64,000 nt of DNA from Candidatus Saccharibacteria bacterium oral taxon 488. Its GTDB lineage: Bacteria; Patescibacteriota; Saccharimonadia; Saccharimonadales; Saccharimonadaceae. This document shows, piece after piece, positions 1-9,803 of the stretch. The position numbers were made by a program, and so were the translations under genes. How positions within the stretch are numbered: position 1 is the first letter of the stretch; each line of letters opens with the position of its first letter. The notes beneath the pieces are model-generated. The model saw only the letters and a list, made by a program, of their open reading frames with translations. It was not told the origin of the DNA and did not search any database. The stretch is from positions 806,001 through 870,000 of the forward strand of contig CP040001.1 in the NCBI GenBank assembly GCA_013100825.1, read 5' to 3'.

Positions 1-1938
1 CTGATATGTCACCTCAAGAAAAACACTAATAATCGTATTTAATAACTTATTACCATCATCAATTATTTGAGTGTTCAAGAGATGCTCCATCTTTTTAGAG
101 ATGATTTGTTCATATTTCACAATATCAAATATTTTCACGTTATGGGCATAACACTTAGCACCTAGCTCAGTCTGCGCCAATAATGGCTTTGAGTTGTTAA
201 TTTGCGAATACATGTCTCCTCTTGTTTTGTCTATATTTGCAAGTATGTTAACTTCATCAACAATTCTAGATTCCTTATCGCTTCCTTTATAAGAAGCAAG
301 GAGCGGGTTATTGATACTGTCCTCAACCATGACTCCCTCCTTGGCATGCTCCGATAAGAATTTACTAGCATTTGCCTTCTTCGCCATATAATCGTCATTC
401 TTAATTATATATATTTCTGGTGTTAATAATTCCATTCTTGGGTTTGTCAAATCAAAGATTATGTTATAACGACCCACTCTGCCTACTAAATTTCTGAGGT
501 CAGGAATATCCAAGCATTTAGCCCCCTTGGAATAGTTCATTAAGAATAATTTACTTGCAGGAATATTCACACCTTCGAGTAACGTGCTCGTAGTAACAAT
601 GAATCTAATCTCAGGAATATTACGATACAAGAACTCCACATATTCCTTAATAGTGTCCGGTATCTTACCGTGACTGATAACTATGCCGTGTTTAACGAGC
701 TTTATTAGATTATAGGAAGGATGGACATAACTTGATAATATATTACATGCATCATCAATTATAATTTGACTTTCGGGGCTGTATTTAATTTCTGGCGCCC
801 TAGCAGCTAGCGCATCGGCGAGTTTTTCAACTCCACTTGGCTTATTAACATAAATAATATTTTTATCCCCACCTCTACTAAATAATATTTGGTAATAGTC
901 TGTAGACGATTCAGTTACTTCGTAAAAATTTGCCGTAAACTGATCAAATAGAGCCAACCGTTGACTATTATTATCCCAAAGAAAATAACGTGGTATTTTC
1001 ATATACTCAGTAATTTTTCTTGACTGTATTTCTTCTGAATTCTGCCCATCGCCTACAAGGCGTAGACTTGATATTGGATCTACAATAAAAGGAGAATAGT
1101 AATCGATATCCACGCTTGATTTTCTATTACTAGCAATAATAATCGCCCTTGAGAGAGTTAAGAATCTATCATCATCTTTAAATAAATTATGAGATTCATC
1201 AATAAATAGATAGTCTATTATTAACTCATCATGTTTCGCCAATAATGCCATTAGTCGCTCCTGCGTTAACACAGCAATGAATCGGCTATGTTTGTATTTT
1301 TCAACATACATATCAGGATGAGTTATAACATCGGTTCGATTTCCTTTTATATTTAACACCATCGATACCGTTTGATTTATCAATGATTTAGTAGGCACAA
1401 CTATACAAACAGACAAACCATCATTGAATTTTTCAACAGATTTAGACACCATCAAATGAGATTTGCCATAAGAAGTTGGCGCAACAACAGCAAGATTAGA
1501 GAAGTTTCTAACGCTACGACCCAGTCTAAATTGTTGCTCTGATTTGTAATATTCTTCCTTGTACGATTCTGCTAGCGACTTATTGAATAGGCTATCCATA
1601 TCATCTATAGTCTCCGATTCTGTTATGTAATTATGCTGCGTAGCTTTTATGAGCATAAGAACAGGATAGTATCGTAATAAGCTAGCAAAATCAGATAACA
1701 CATAAAAATCCTTGCTAAGAAGCCCGTAGTTTAGGGCCATTGAATATGCCATTTTTTGCACATCCTCATCACCATAAAGTGAAAAATAGTTTAGGATTCT
1801 ATACGTAAATTGCATCTCATCCCAAGTTAGACGTTGTCTCAATATTATTTTTTTGTATACTTTAGCAAATAAGAAATTATGATCCTCAGCTTTCCTTGTT
1901 AATGCTGATCTTAAAGAACTAAGAGTAATCTTGTGCAT
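1..1938 (-). CDS. hamB: Hachiman HamB-like superfamily 2 helicase, C-terminus beyond the window
   Basis: An open frame of 646 codons runs off the left edge, so the C-terminus is missing. It starts at an ATG preceded by AAGGAGGGG and shares TGATG with the end of the upstream gene. SF2 helicase motifs are visible: Walker A APTSYGKS (residues 153-160), DESH as motif II (247-250), TTSTLLEGVNIPA as motif V, and GRVGR as motif VI (486-490). The upstream partner has an E-x-K nuclease motif like DUF1837/HamA. A helicase directly downstream of HamA is the layout of the Hachiman anti-phage system, in which HamB senses and unwinds damaged or foreign DNA and releases HamA. The helicase call is firm; the Hachiman call rests mainly on the neighbour. 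Confidence 0.72.
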   Translation of the reverse strand, partial: MHKITLSSLRSALTRKAEDHNFLFAKVYKKIILRQRLTWDEMQFTYRILNYFSLYGDEDVQKMAYSMALNYGLLSKDFYVLSDFASLLRYYPVLMLIKATQHNYITESETIDDMDSLFNKSLAESYKEEYYKSEQQFRLGRSVRNFSNLAVVAPTSYGKSHLMVSKSVEKFNDGLSVCIVVPTKSLINQTVSMVLNIKGNRTDVITHPDMYVEKYKHSRFIAVLTQERLMALLAKHDELIIDYLFIDESHNLFKDDDRFLTLSRAIIIASNRKSSVDIDYYSPFIVDPISSLRLVGDGQNSEEIQSRKITEYMKIPRYFLWDNNSQRLALFDQFTANFYEVTESSTDYYQILFSRGGDKNIIYVNKPSGVEKLADALAARAPEIKYSPESQIIIDDACNILSSYVHPSYNLIKLVKHGIVISHGKIPDTIKEYVEFLYRNIPEIRFIVTTSTLLEGVNIPASKLFLMNYSKGAKCLDIPDLRNLVGRVGRYNIIFDLTNPRMELLTPEIYIIKNDDYMAKKANASKFLSEHAKEGVMVEDSINNPLLASYKGSDKESRIVDEVNILANIDKTRGDMYSQINNSKPLLAQTELGAKCYAHNVKIFDIVKYEQIISKKMEHLLNTQIIDDGNKLLNTIISVFLEVTYQ

Positions 1939-2758
1939 CAAACCCCTCCTTCGACCCCTAAGAAATCGATAATATCATCAAACATCTTACGATGAATACA
2001 GATAATTATAAAATTATCAAAACACTCTGTCTTCTTTATGTCATCAATTTTCCTAATAATATCTTTTGTATCTGTTATATCATAAGCAAAATCCCCAAAA
2101 TTAACTGCCATAAGAATTGCGTTACGATTAGACCCCTTTCGTTGGCTGATCATATTTCTACTACTAGACAGCAATTTAGTTAGCTCTATTTTTTCTCAGA
2201 CGCAAACATTACCGCCACCTCTGCTTTAGCAGCTTCCCACCTGTACCGCGTGGAGATCTCTTTTTTCGACATAATGTTATCAAAATAATTCTTGAGACCC
2301 TTGTGTGCCTTATTAATTAACCCTCTACGATTACTTTTTTCAACTAAACCAGATTTTACCTCACCATACCATATTTTTCTACAGCCCTTGTCATAGAAAT
2401 TTAAATCAAAACCCTGCTTTATATTCTGATTTTGAAGTGCAAATATTCTACTTATGCTTTCAGCTGAAAAGTCTAGATAGTTTGGAGCTAGAATATGCAT
2501 CAATAATTCACCAATAAGCCCGTATTTAGCCTCGTCTTTATATCTCAATAGATTTTTGTGTATTTGTCTACAAGCGGCATGATAGGTATACTCATCAGGC
2601 TCAATAGCAATAGGCTCTACACCATAACAAACCTCTGCCAATTGATTCTTTATCATTTCTTTGAGGTCCTCAAAATGATGGTCATCAATCTTTAGTATTC
2701 TATACTTCACATGACCGTATTCACCTTTCACACACAATATATCGTCAGATAAAGACAT
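1938..2758 (-). CDS. hamA: HamA-like (DUF1837) nuclease, split into two frames at an A6 run
   Basis: The first frame (2186-2758) gives 190 residues ending ASEKK and then TAG. The rest of a HamA-sized protein continues in the -1 frame to 1938 (NAILMAVNFGDFAYDI and onward). The switch falls at AAA AAA TAG (2189-2194): a one-base backward slip, or one extra A, gives about 273 residues, normal for the family. Core motifs are GLIGELLMHIL (80-90) and GFDLNFYD followed by WYGEVKSG, putting D118, E133 and K135 in a PD-(D/E)xK-like site. All catalytic residues lie before the break. A TATATT box (2766-2771) sits 7 nt before the ATG, so the mRNA may be leaderless. The known role is a DNase effector held by HamB. 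Whether the break is an error, a mutation or programmed slippage cannot be told here. Confidence 0.66.
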
Positions 2759-2880
2759 TCTACTGAATATACTCCATATATAATCTTTTTATCTAAAATA
2801 AAAGATTTAATTCAATTATATGACTTATTATATCATTTTAGTGATTAGTACAACCGAATGCTAACTTTGTCAGCGCACAC

Positions 2881-4878
2881 TCACTCAGCAAACTGGCTAT
2901 TATAAAGCTCAGCGTAAAAGCCGTTCTGTTTCAGCAGTTCGTCATGCTTGCCTTGCTCGATGATGTTGCCGTCGCGGACGACCAAGATTAGGTCGGCGTC
3001 GCGAATAGTACTCAGACGATGGGCGATGACGAAGCTAGTTTTACCCTGCATCAACTTGTCCATGGCTTTTTGGATGAGCACTTCAGTGCGGGTGTCAACC
3101 GAGCTAGTGGCTTCGTCCAAAATCAGCATCGGCGTACGCGCCAGCATCGCTCGGGCAATCGTCAGCAGCTGCTTCTCGCCTTGTGAAATGTTCGTGGCTT
3201 CCTCGCCCAGCATCATGTCATAACCGCCCGGCAGCGACCGCACGAAATGGTCAACGTGCGCTTCCTTGGCGGTGGCGACCATCTCTTCTTCGCTGGCTGT
3301 TGGATTGCCATAGAGCAAATTTTGGCGAATCGTGCCGTTAAACAACCAGGTGTCCTGCAGCACAATGCCAAACATTTGCCGCACGTCGCTGCGCTTCATG
3401 TCAGCGATATTAACGCCGTCGATTTTGATCGCGCCGCTGTTAATTTCGTAAAATCGCATCAGTAAATTGACCAAGGTGGTTTTGCCCGCGCCCGTCGGGC
3501 CGACGATCGCCACGCGCTGACCTGGCTTGATGTGCGCCGACAAACCTTTGATGATGGTTTGGTCGGGCTGGTAGCCAAAGACGACGTTGTCAAATTCGAC
3601 TTCGCCCTTGACGTGCGCCAATTTCACCAAATCCCTACCCTCCGCCTTTTCCTCCGGCTCGTCCAAAAATTCAAACACGCGCTCGGCAGCGGCGGCGGTC
3701 GATTGCAGCACATTGGCGATGTTAGCAACTTGCACCAGCGGCTGATTGAACTGATCGATGTATTGGATGAACGCCTGAATGTCACCAATTTTCAGCCGGC
3801 CGTTAATCGCCAGCCAACCGCCCAAAATCGCCATAATGACGTAACCGATATTGCCGATGAAATTCATGATCGGATAAATCAGCCCCGACAAAAATTGAGC
3901 TTTCCAGGCGCTTTCCTGCAACTGGTTGTTAATCCGTGAAAACTTAGCCAGCGACTTTTTCTGGCCATTAAACACGCGCATCACCTGATGGCCGCCGTAC
4001 ATTTCTTCAATGTGACCGTTCAATTCTCCCAACTGCGTCTGTTGGCGAAGGAATTGCTTTTGCGAGCTTTTGGCGATCAACGTGATTACGCCGCCAGCCA
4101 ACGGCAGCACCAGCAGCGCCACCAGCGACATTTGCCAGCTGATGGAAAACATCATCGCCAAAATCCCCAGCACCATCACCGTCGAGGAGACGATTTGCGA
4201 TAGGCTCTGATTGAGTGTTTGGCTGATGGTATCGACATCGTTGGTGACGCGGCTGAGCACTTCGCCGTAAGTTTGCTTGTCAAAATAACTCAGCGGCAGG
4301 CGGTTGATTTTCTCGGACAATTGCCGGCGCATTCTGAAGGTGACCGTTTGCGTGACTTGGGTCATCAGCCAGGTTTGGATGTATCGGAAAATGGCGCTAA
4401 GCACGTACAAACCGGCCAGTAATAGCACAATCCGCCAAATGGCATCAAAATGAAATTCCGGACGCTGGCTGAGGTCAAGTTTTTTGATCGTATCGAGCTG
4501 GCTCGACGGAATTTGGCGCTCAATTTCGGCTTTGTTGGGCAATTTTTGCAAGACATCGGCACCAGTCGTGCCCGCCGGCAACGAAGCACCATTTGGCAGC
4601 TTACTGGTGATGGTTTCGTAAGCCTTCATACTGACATAATCTTCGACAATTTGGTTGGTGGCGCCGCCCAAAATCTTCGGACTGATAATCGCAAACATCG
4701 TGCTACCGACCGCAAAAATCGCCACCATGAGCATTTGCCAGCGGAATTCTGCCAAATATTTGGCTAACTTCTTGACCGTACCTTTGAAATCTTTGGCTTT
4801 TTCGCCGGCGCCCATACCGCCGCCCATTGGACCGCCCATCTTCACTGGCTGGCGTTTTTTCATGCTTTGCTGAGCCAT
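2881..4878 (-). CDS. ABC exporter half-transporter with canonical ATPase site
   Basis: This 665-residue protein has an N-terminal membrane domain and a C-terminal ATPase domain, as in type IV (MsbA/LmrCD-like) exporters. The ATPase shows Walker A GPTGAGKT, signature ISQGEKQ and Walker B LILDEATSSVD with the catalytic Glu present. A longer frame upstream exists, but the ATG at 4878 has AAAGGAG before it and overlaps the stop of the previous gene as TAATG, so that start is preferred. The N-terminus is Gly/Met-rich (MGGPMGGGMG) before the first membrane helix. It most likely forms a heterodimer with the adjacent gene. The substrate is unknown; drugs, lipids or peptides are typical. Confidence 0.9.
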   Translation of the reverse strand: MAQQSMKKRQPVKMGGPMGGGMGAGEKAKDFKGTVKKLAKYLAEFRWQMLMVAIFAVGSTMFAIISPKILGGATNQIVEDYVSMKAYETITSKLPNGASLPAGTTGADVLQKLPNKAEIERQIPSSQLDTIKKLDLSQRPEFHFDAIWRIVLLLAGLYVLSAIFRYIQTWLMTQVTQTVTFRMRRQLSEKINRLPLSYFDKQTYGEVLSRVTNDVDTISQTLNQSLSQIVSSTVMVLGILAMMFSISWQMSLVALLVLPLAGGVITLIAKSSQKQFLRQQTQLGELNGHIEEMYGGHQVMRVFNGQKKSLAKFSRINNQLQESAWKAQFLSGLIYPIMNFIGNIGYVIMAILGGWLAINGRLKIGDIQAFIQYIDQFNQPLVQVANIANVLQSTAAAAERVFEFLDEPEEKAEGRDLVKLAHVKGEVEFDNVVFGYQPDQTIIKGLSAHIKPGQRVAIVGPTGAGKTTLVNLLMRFYEINSGAIKIDGVNIADMKRSDVRQMFGIVLQDTWLFNGTIRQNLLYGNPTASEEEMVATAKEAHVDHFVRSLPGGYDMMLGEEATNISQGEKQLLTIARAMLARTPMLILDEATSSVDTRTEVLIQKAMDKLMQGKTSFVIAHRLSTIRDADLILVVRDGNIIEQGKHDELLKQNGFYAELYNSQFAE

Positions 4879-6641
4879 TACGCCGCTCCTTTCGCGGTCG
4901 TCGCCGACATTTTCTGCAAATCGTCTTCTGAAAGCTGGGAGGCGGCAATTTCTTGATAGACTTCGCAATTTTTCATCAATTCCTGGTGCGTGCCTTGACC
5001 GACAATTTTACCCTCGTCCAGCACAATGATTTTGTCAGCGTTCATGATGGTATTGATGCGCTGACCGACGATGAGCACAGTTTTATGCTTGGTTTCTTTG
5101 GCAAGCGCCAAACGCAATTTGGCGTCAGTTTTGAAATCCAGCGCCGAGAATGAATCGTCAAAAATGTAGACGTTCGGCTCGACAGCAATCGCCCGGGCAA
5201 TCGACAAACGCTGCCGCTGCCCGCCGGAAACATTGCTACCGCCTTGAGCGATTTCATTTTTGTAACCGTTTTTTAGCTCGCTGACGAACTCGGTGGCTTG
5301 GGCGATTTTAGCGGATTTTTCGACCAATTTTTGGCTGGCTTTGGCGTTACCGTACTTGATATTACTGGCAATCGTCCCGCTAAACAGCACGCCTTTTTGC
5401 GGTACGTAGCCGATTTGATCGTACAATTCCTCTAGTTTGAGCTGGCGAATATCCACGCCATCCAGCAAAATTTGTCCCGCCGACACATCATAAAAGCGCG
5501 GAATCAAATTAATCAACGTTGATTTGCCGGAGCCAGTGCTGCCAATGAACGCTGTGGTTTGCCCTGGTTCGGCTGTAAAATTGATATTAGAGAGCACTGG
5601 CAGATCAGCATCCGGATAGCTGAAAGTGACATCTTTGAATTCAATTTTGCCGGTAGCGCCGCTCGGCAATTGCTGCGGCGACGATGGATCAACAATTGAC
5701 GGCAGCGTGTCCAACACCTCGCCGACGCGCTTCACCGACACGGCCGCCCGCGGCACCATGATAAACACCATCGACAGCAGCAAGAAAGAAATAATCACCT
5801 GCATGGCGTATTCCAAAAACGCCATCATATTACCAATTTGTAGATTGCCGCTACTGATCAAATGGGCGCCGAACCAGACAATCGCCACGCTAGAAAAGTT
5901 CATCACCAGCGTCATGATTGGGTCAAGCAGCATCATCAGCCGATTGACAAATAAATTCATTTTATTCAGCTCGGTGTTGGCTTGCTGGAATTTTTTCTGC
6001 TCAATTTTTTCATTATGAAACGCCCGAATGACTTTCAAGCCGACCAGGTTTTCGCGCGTCACCAGATTTAGTTTGTCCACCAGCGTTTGCAATTTCTTGA
6101 ACCGAGGCACAGCAATGACAAACAACACAGCAATGACCACCAGCAGCACCGACACCGCCAGCGCGATAATCCAGCTCAAATTTGGCGCGTTATGAACGGC
6201 TTTTTGCAGACCGCCGACCGCCATAATTGGCGCCAGTAAAGCCATGCGCAGCAGCAGAATTGACGTCATTTGAATTTGCTGAATATCATTGGTCGATCGG
6301 GTAATTAGCGAGGCGGTCGAAAATTTATTAAAATCCGCCAGCGCAAAACTCTCGACCCGCTCAAATAGTTCCATTCGTAGTTTCTGCGCCACACCAGTGG
6401 CAATCCGGGAGGCCAAAAATCCTATGATAATTGAGCACAGTCCGCCCGCCGCCGTCACCAAAATCATCGCTAGTCCGTTGCGCCAAATCGCTGGCATATC
6501 TTGCTTGATGATGCCGTTATTGACGATTTCCGACATCTTGTCGGGCAGCCACAAATTCGCCATGACCATAGCGTAGGTAAAACCGACCAAGATGATAAAC
6601 ATCAGCCAGTAGCCACTAAAAATCCGTAAAATATGTTTCAT
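4878..6641 (-). CDS. ABC exporter half-transporter with degenerate Walker B
   Basis: This 587-residue transmembrane-plus-ATPase half-transporter is the first gene of the exporter pair. The start at 6641 (MKHILRIFSGYW) is chosen because AAAGGAATAAA precedes it; an in-frame upstream extension lacks a ribosome site. Motifs are Walker A GSTGSGKST, signature VSGGQRQR and Walker B VYIFDDSFSALD. The residue after the Walker B aspartate is Asp instead of Glu, which in heterodimeric exporters such as TM287/288 or BmrCD marks one impaired ATP site, with its partner carrying the active one. The downstream partner indeed has a normal DE. A TATAAT (6673-6678, minus strand) lies upstream. Substrate unknown. 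Confidence 0.9.
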   Translation of the reverse strand: MKHILRIFSGYWLMFIILVGFTYAMVMANLWLPDKMSEIVNNGIIKQDMPAIWRNGLAMILVTAAGGLCSIIIGFLASRIATGVAQKLRMELFERVESFALADFNKFSTASLITRSTNDIQQIQMTSILLLRMALLAPIMAVGGLQKAVHNAPNLSWIIALAVSVLLVVIAVLFVIAVPRFKKLQTLVDKLNLVTRENLVGLKVIRAFHNEKIEQKKFQQANTELNKMNLFVNRLMMLLDPIMTLVMNFSSVAIVWFGAHLISSGNLQIGNMMAFLEYAMQVIISFLLLSMVFIMVPRAAVSVKRVGEVLDTLPSIVDPSSPQQLPSGATGKIEFKDVTFSYPDADLPVLSNINFTAEPGQTTAFIGSTGSGKSTLINLIPRFYDVSAGQILLDGVDIRQLKLEELYDQIGYVPQKGVLFSGTIASNIKYGNAKASQKLVEKSAKIAQATEFVSELKNGYKNEIAQGGSNVSGGQRQRLSIARAIAVEPNVYIFDDSFSALDFKTDAKLRLALAKETKHKTVLIVGQRINTIMNADKIIVLDEGKIVGQGTHQELMKNCEVYQEIAASQLSEDDLQKMSATTAKGAA

Positions 6642-6718
6642 TTTATTCCTTTGCCACCTAAAGCCAACCTCTATTATAGCATGAAGCGACATCCCAACCC
6701 CACCCTGGCGGACGGTGA

Positions 6719-6748
6719 TTGGACAAAATCACCCGCTCGGCTTATACT
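6719..6748 (+). promoter_or_regulatory. Promoter of tRNA-Pro
   Basis: TTGGAC (6719-6724) and TATACT (6743-6748) are 18 bp apart. The tRNA begins 12 bp after the -10 box. Confidence 0.7.
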
Positions 6749-6759
6749 ATTTTTAGCGT

Positions 6760-6836
6760 CGGGGTGTGGCGCAGTTTGGTAGCGCGCACCGTTCGGGACG
6801 GTGAGGTCGCTGGTTCAAATCCAGTCACCCCGACCA
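6760..6836 (+). tRNA. tRNA-Pro (anticodon CGG), CCA encoded
   Basis: The sequence folds as a complete cloverleaf. The acceptor stem pairs CGGGGTG (6760-6766) with CACCCCG (6826-6832), the discriminator is A, and CCA is encoded at 6834-6836. The anticodon loop TTCGGGA gives CGG, read as proline, and GGTTCAAATCC forms the T-arm. The next gene downstream is the Nudix hydrolase. Confidence 0.96.
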
Positions 6837-6904
6837 CGGGAATTATCTAACGCGTATGTTCACTAACGAGAACCTCTGGCAACTATAAAAGTAAAGGAGG
6901 CTCT

Positions 6905-7372
6905 ATGCAGCGACGAGTTAACGTACGCGGAATTATTATCAACGATCAGGGCAAAATTTTTTGCCAGAAATTAACCGCAAATAACGGCACGGGGCGAGAG
7001 TTTTGGTGTGCACCGGGCGGTGGTTTGGAGTTGGGTGAAAGTTTACTGGACGGTTTACGCCGAGAGATGATTGAGGAAACTGGCGTCAAGCCAACCATTG
7101 GCAAGCTATTATTCATCCAACAATTTACCGACACCAACCCCTCGTCTAAACACGGCGTTACTGAGCAGCTCGAGTTTTTCTTCTCCATCACCAACTGGCG
7201 TGATTACCAGCACATTGACCTGGAGCAAACATCGCACGGCGTCGAGGAAGTAGCAGAGTGCGGCTTTGTCGATTCGAAAACCACACGGATTTTGCCGAGC
7301 TACCTAACAGAGGTTGACCTAAACTGGCTGGTTAATGAATCGACTGATGTTCAGATGATGAGCGAATTGTAA
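6905..7372 (+). CDS. Nudix hydrolase
   Basis: This 155-residue protein has a complete Nudix box (about residues 38-60): GGLELGE, seven residues, then REMIEETGV, matching GX5EX7REUXEEXGU. The family hydrolyses nucleoside diphosphates linked to another group; the substrate cannot be read from sequence. The ATG follows AAAGGAGG at good spacing. It stands alone on the plus strand between tRNA-Pro and a convergent kinase-like gene. In reduced genomes such enzymes often clean up oxidised nucleotides, but that is only an inference here. Confidence 0.93.
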   Translation: MQRRVNVRGIIINDQGKIFCQKLTANNGTGREFWCAPGGGLELGESLLDGLRREMIEETGVKPTIGKLLFIQQFTDTNPSSKHGVTEQLEFFFSITNWRDYQHIDLEQTSHGVEEVAECGFVDSKTTRILPSYLTEVDLNWLVNESTDVQMMSEL

Positions 7373-7430
7373 CAATCCTACCAAGACTATTTACCAAAGA
7401 TTTTGCTATAGTCAGTTTTTGGATAATTTG

Positions 7431-8351
7431 CTACATATAGTCACGCTGTAGGGTGGTTATTGCATGAACGGCCGCCCCCTTAAGTGCGGGTGAATTTTCA
7501 CTCGCAGACACCACCTCTCGGTAACTGCCCAGACATTTTTCTAATAGCTTCCACCTATCGGCTGGAGACTGGTTGAGCTGATTCGCCAAAACTGATATAG
7601 CGTCAATAAGTAACGACCGGAGGTCACCCTGAACTGATCTATTGATATATCCTTGCGCGCGAGGAATATCCTCACCGTGATCAACTTGCTCAACATAACC
7701 ACGAAAACTTCTCGCATATTCAAAGTCAATATAGCGAGTCGCAGAATTATCACCGTCAGAACCCGACAGCCGGACAAGATTACGCATAAAAGCATCCTTG
7801 TGAGCAATATGTATTTTATGCAACGCAGATAATGCCAGAAGAGCATCCATTAAATGCTGTTTGATATTCTCTGAGCTCATTTCACGCCATGCAAGACCCT
7901 CAAAGTTGACCGCTTTTTCATCGAATCGAGTCATGATCCATGCCGAACGGTACTTGGAACTAATGGGCTTCCCTGCTATCATAAGTGCTTGAATTGAGAA
8001 GGGGGCCAGTCCCTGCGTACTAACATACTGGGTCATGGCGACCTCGGCAAGAGCAGTTGTCAGTGGAAGCCGCTTAATAGCAAACTCTTCCTTGGAGCCA
8101 CTAACTGTTTTCACATCTACGGTAAATGCTCCGTTACGAGACGAGCCTTCACGTGATAAATCTCTGTGTGGCTCAGCTGTAGTGACAGGGGGAAAGTTCG
8201 GTGTAACATACAGCAATGGTTTATTGTCTAAATCAAGCTCTGGATAAAACTCCCTGGACATATGATCAACTTGCTCTGACATGTCAGGCAAAGACGGCCT
8301 TCTAGTTGTCTCAACCAAAAGGCGACATGCTGCTCCACGCTCGGTATCCAT
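7431..8351 (-). CDS. Protein-kinase-like phosphotransferase
   Basis: The 306 residues contain features of the protein kinase-like fold: an ATP-binding lysine in EEFAIKRLP, a catalytic-loop motif HKDAFMRN (HxDxxxxN pattern, about residues 195-202) and YIDFEYA in the place of the DFG metal-binding motif. DFE instead of DFG suggests a small-molecule or atypical kinase (RIO, lipopolysaccharide or aminoglycoside kinase relatives) rather than a classical Ser/Thr kinase. There is no membrane segment. A TATAAC box (8358-8363) sits 6 nt before the ATG, so the mRNA is probably leaderless. The substrate is unknown and neighbours give no hint. Confidence 0.68.
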   Translation of the reverse strand: MDTERGAACRLLVETTRRPSLPDMSEQVDHMSREFYPELDLDNKPLLYVTPNFPPVTTAEPHRDLSREGSSRNGAFTVDVKTVSGSKEEFAIKRLPLTTALAEVAMTQYVSTQGLAPFSIQALMIAGKPISSKYRSAWIMTRFDEKAVNFEGLAWREMSSENIKQHLMDALLALSALHKIHIAHKDAFMRNLVRLSGSDGDNSATRYIDFEYARSFRGYVEQVDHGEDIPRAQGYINRSVQGDLRSLLIDAISVLANQLNQSPADRWKLLEKCLGSYREVVSASENSPALKGAAVHAITTLQRDYM

Positions 8352-8399
8352 ATTTGTGTTATAACATAAAATTATTATTTTGAAAATAGCTATATCGTA

Positions 8400-9012
8400 C
8401 TACCGCATAGCCCGAATCATCTGCCTCAGCTGCTCGACCGCCCGAGCGCGGCGCTCACGTGTCCAATAGGTATCAGCGGTGGCCTTCTCGCCATCAACCG
8501 TGGTTTCCTGTAGGAAATGACCGACGACACGGCCGTCTTTTAGTGCCGTCACATCAGGAACATAGACTCGCGGTTGGCCGCTCTCGTCGGTGCGAAGATG
8601 TGGCTTCAACTTTTCAACTAATTTTTTTGTAGGTATCGTCATTGGTTTCGCGGGCATGGCGAATGTCGAGATAGTAAATCTTGTCCAAGCCCTCAGCCTT
8701 GGCGGCGGTGTCGACAATTGGCGCCAGCTGCTGACACCACGGGCACTGCTGAAAGCCAAGGAAAATCAAGCCACTGCCTGATTCAAATTTCTCCAAAACC
8801 TCGCCAGCCGAAGCAAAGACGAAGCGATTGTCATTAGCCACCCGGGAGTAAGCGGCCTTGAAGCGAGCAGCGTCTGAGGACTGCGGTGACGGAGGTGTCT
8901 GCGGGTGCGACCACATATACCAACCGCATATGACGATAGCAATGATACCAACAAAACCGATGGCCAAACACAGCCGTTTGTTCTGGCGTTTGGCTAGCTT
9001 GGTATGTTTCAT
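8400..9012 (-). CDS. Membrane-anchored thioredoxin-like protein, frameshifted at an A7 run
   Basis: The first frame starts at ATG 9012 (GGAGG before it) and shows one N-terminal membrane helix (LCLAIGFVGIIAIVICGWYMW). A thioredoxin-like domain follows, with active site QQCPWCQQ, and the frame stops after DTYKKIS. The remainder continues in another frame to 8400 (KKLVEKLKPHL, then YVPDVTALKDGRVVGHF), which is the expected end of a thioredoxin fold. Removing one A from the A7 run at 8632-8638 restores a protein of about 203 residues. The gene follows the amino acid importer directly, so it may help fold or reduce extracytoplasmic proteins. It could be a real pseudogene, a sequencing error or a slippage-expressed gene. 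Confidence 0.72.
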
Positions 9013-9023
9013 CCGAACCTCCC

Positions 9024-9803
9024 TCACTTCCCTTTGACGCCAAAAAACTTCCGCGCCCGCTCAGTCACCGGATGATCCATCACCTGCTCTGGCGGACCAT
9101 TTTCGATAATCTCGCCCTTGTCCAGGAAAATCATCCGCGTAGCCACTTCGCGCGCAAACTTCATTTCATGCGTGACGATGACCATGGTCATACCTTTGGC
9201 GGCAACCTCACGAATCACGTCCAACACTTCGCCAATCATCTCTGGATCAAGCGCTGAGGTTGGCTCGTCAAACAACATGATGTCCGGCTCCATAGCGAGG
9301 GCTCTCGCGATAGCCACGCGCTGCTTTTGCCCGCCTGAGAGCTGCGAAGGAAAGGCGTTGGCTTTGTCCGCCAGCCCCACGTCCGCGAGCAATTTCTTTG
9401 CCAGGCGCGTCGCCGCCCGATCAGACAGTTTGCGCAGTTTCCGCAGCGCTAGTTTGATGTTATCCAGCACACTCAAGTTTGGGAACAGATTGAACGATTG
9501 AAACACCATGCCAACTTTTTGGCGCAAAGCGTTCAGATCGACTTTTGGCGCTGTCGTTTCCACGCCGTCGATGACAATGCGCCCGCCGGTCGGCGTCTCC
9601 AGTAAATTCAAGCAGCGCAAAAAGGTTGATTTGCCTGAGCCACTCGAGCCAACGACCACCACCACTTCGCCTTCATAAATTTCAACATCAATATCCCTGA
9701 GCACGCGGTTACTACCAAACTGTTTTTTGAGGTTAGCCACCGTGATAATTGCTGGGTGCTCAATGCTCGGTTGCGCCACTTCCTTCACCTTATTCACTGC
9801 CAT
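9024..9803 (-). CDS. Polar amino acid ABC importer, ATPase (GlnQ/HisP type)
   Basis: This 259-residue ATPase has Walker [10 protein letters not shown], signature LSGGQKQR and Walker [13 protein letters not shown], followed by the H-loop [11 protein letters not shown] typical of polar amino acid importers. It drives uptake with the permease and binding protein encoded just upstream. The start overlaps the end of the permease by 14 nt, with GAGGAG before the ATG, so translation is likely coupled. Import of an amino acid fits an organism that cannot make its own. Which amino acid (Arg, Gln, His or other) is not decided by sequence alone. Confidence 0.93.
   Translation of the reverse strand: MAVNKVKEVAQPSIEHPAIITVANLKKQFGSNRVLRDIDVEIYEGEVVVVVGSSGSGKSTFLRCLNLLETPTGGRIVIDGVETTAPKVDLNALRQKVGMVFQSFNLFPNLSVLDNIKLALRKLRKLSDRAATRLAKKLLADVGLADKANAFPSQLSGGQKQRVAIARALAMEPDIMLFDEPTSALDPEMIGEVLDVIREVAAKGMTMVIVTHEMKFAREVATRMIFLDKGEIIENGPPEQVMDHPVTERARKFFGVKGK

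Noticed and set aside
4703-4968. Longer start for the second ABC half-transporter (695 residues)
   Set aside because: The extension overlaps the previous gene in another frame and lacks a ribosome site; ATG 4878 has AAAGGAG.
7385-7414. Possible terminator GACTAT...ATAGTC with a T-run after the Nudix gene
   Set aside because: Only six AT-rich pairs around an 18-nt loop; too weak to list.
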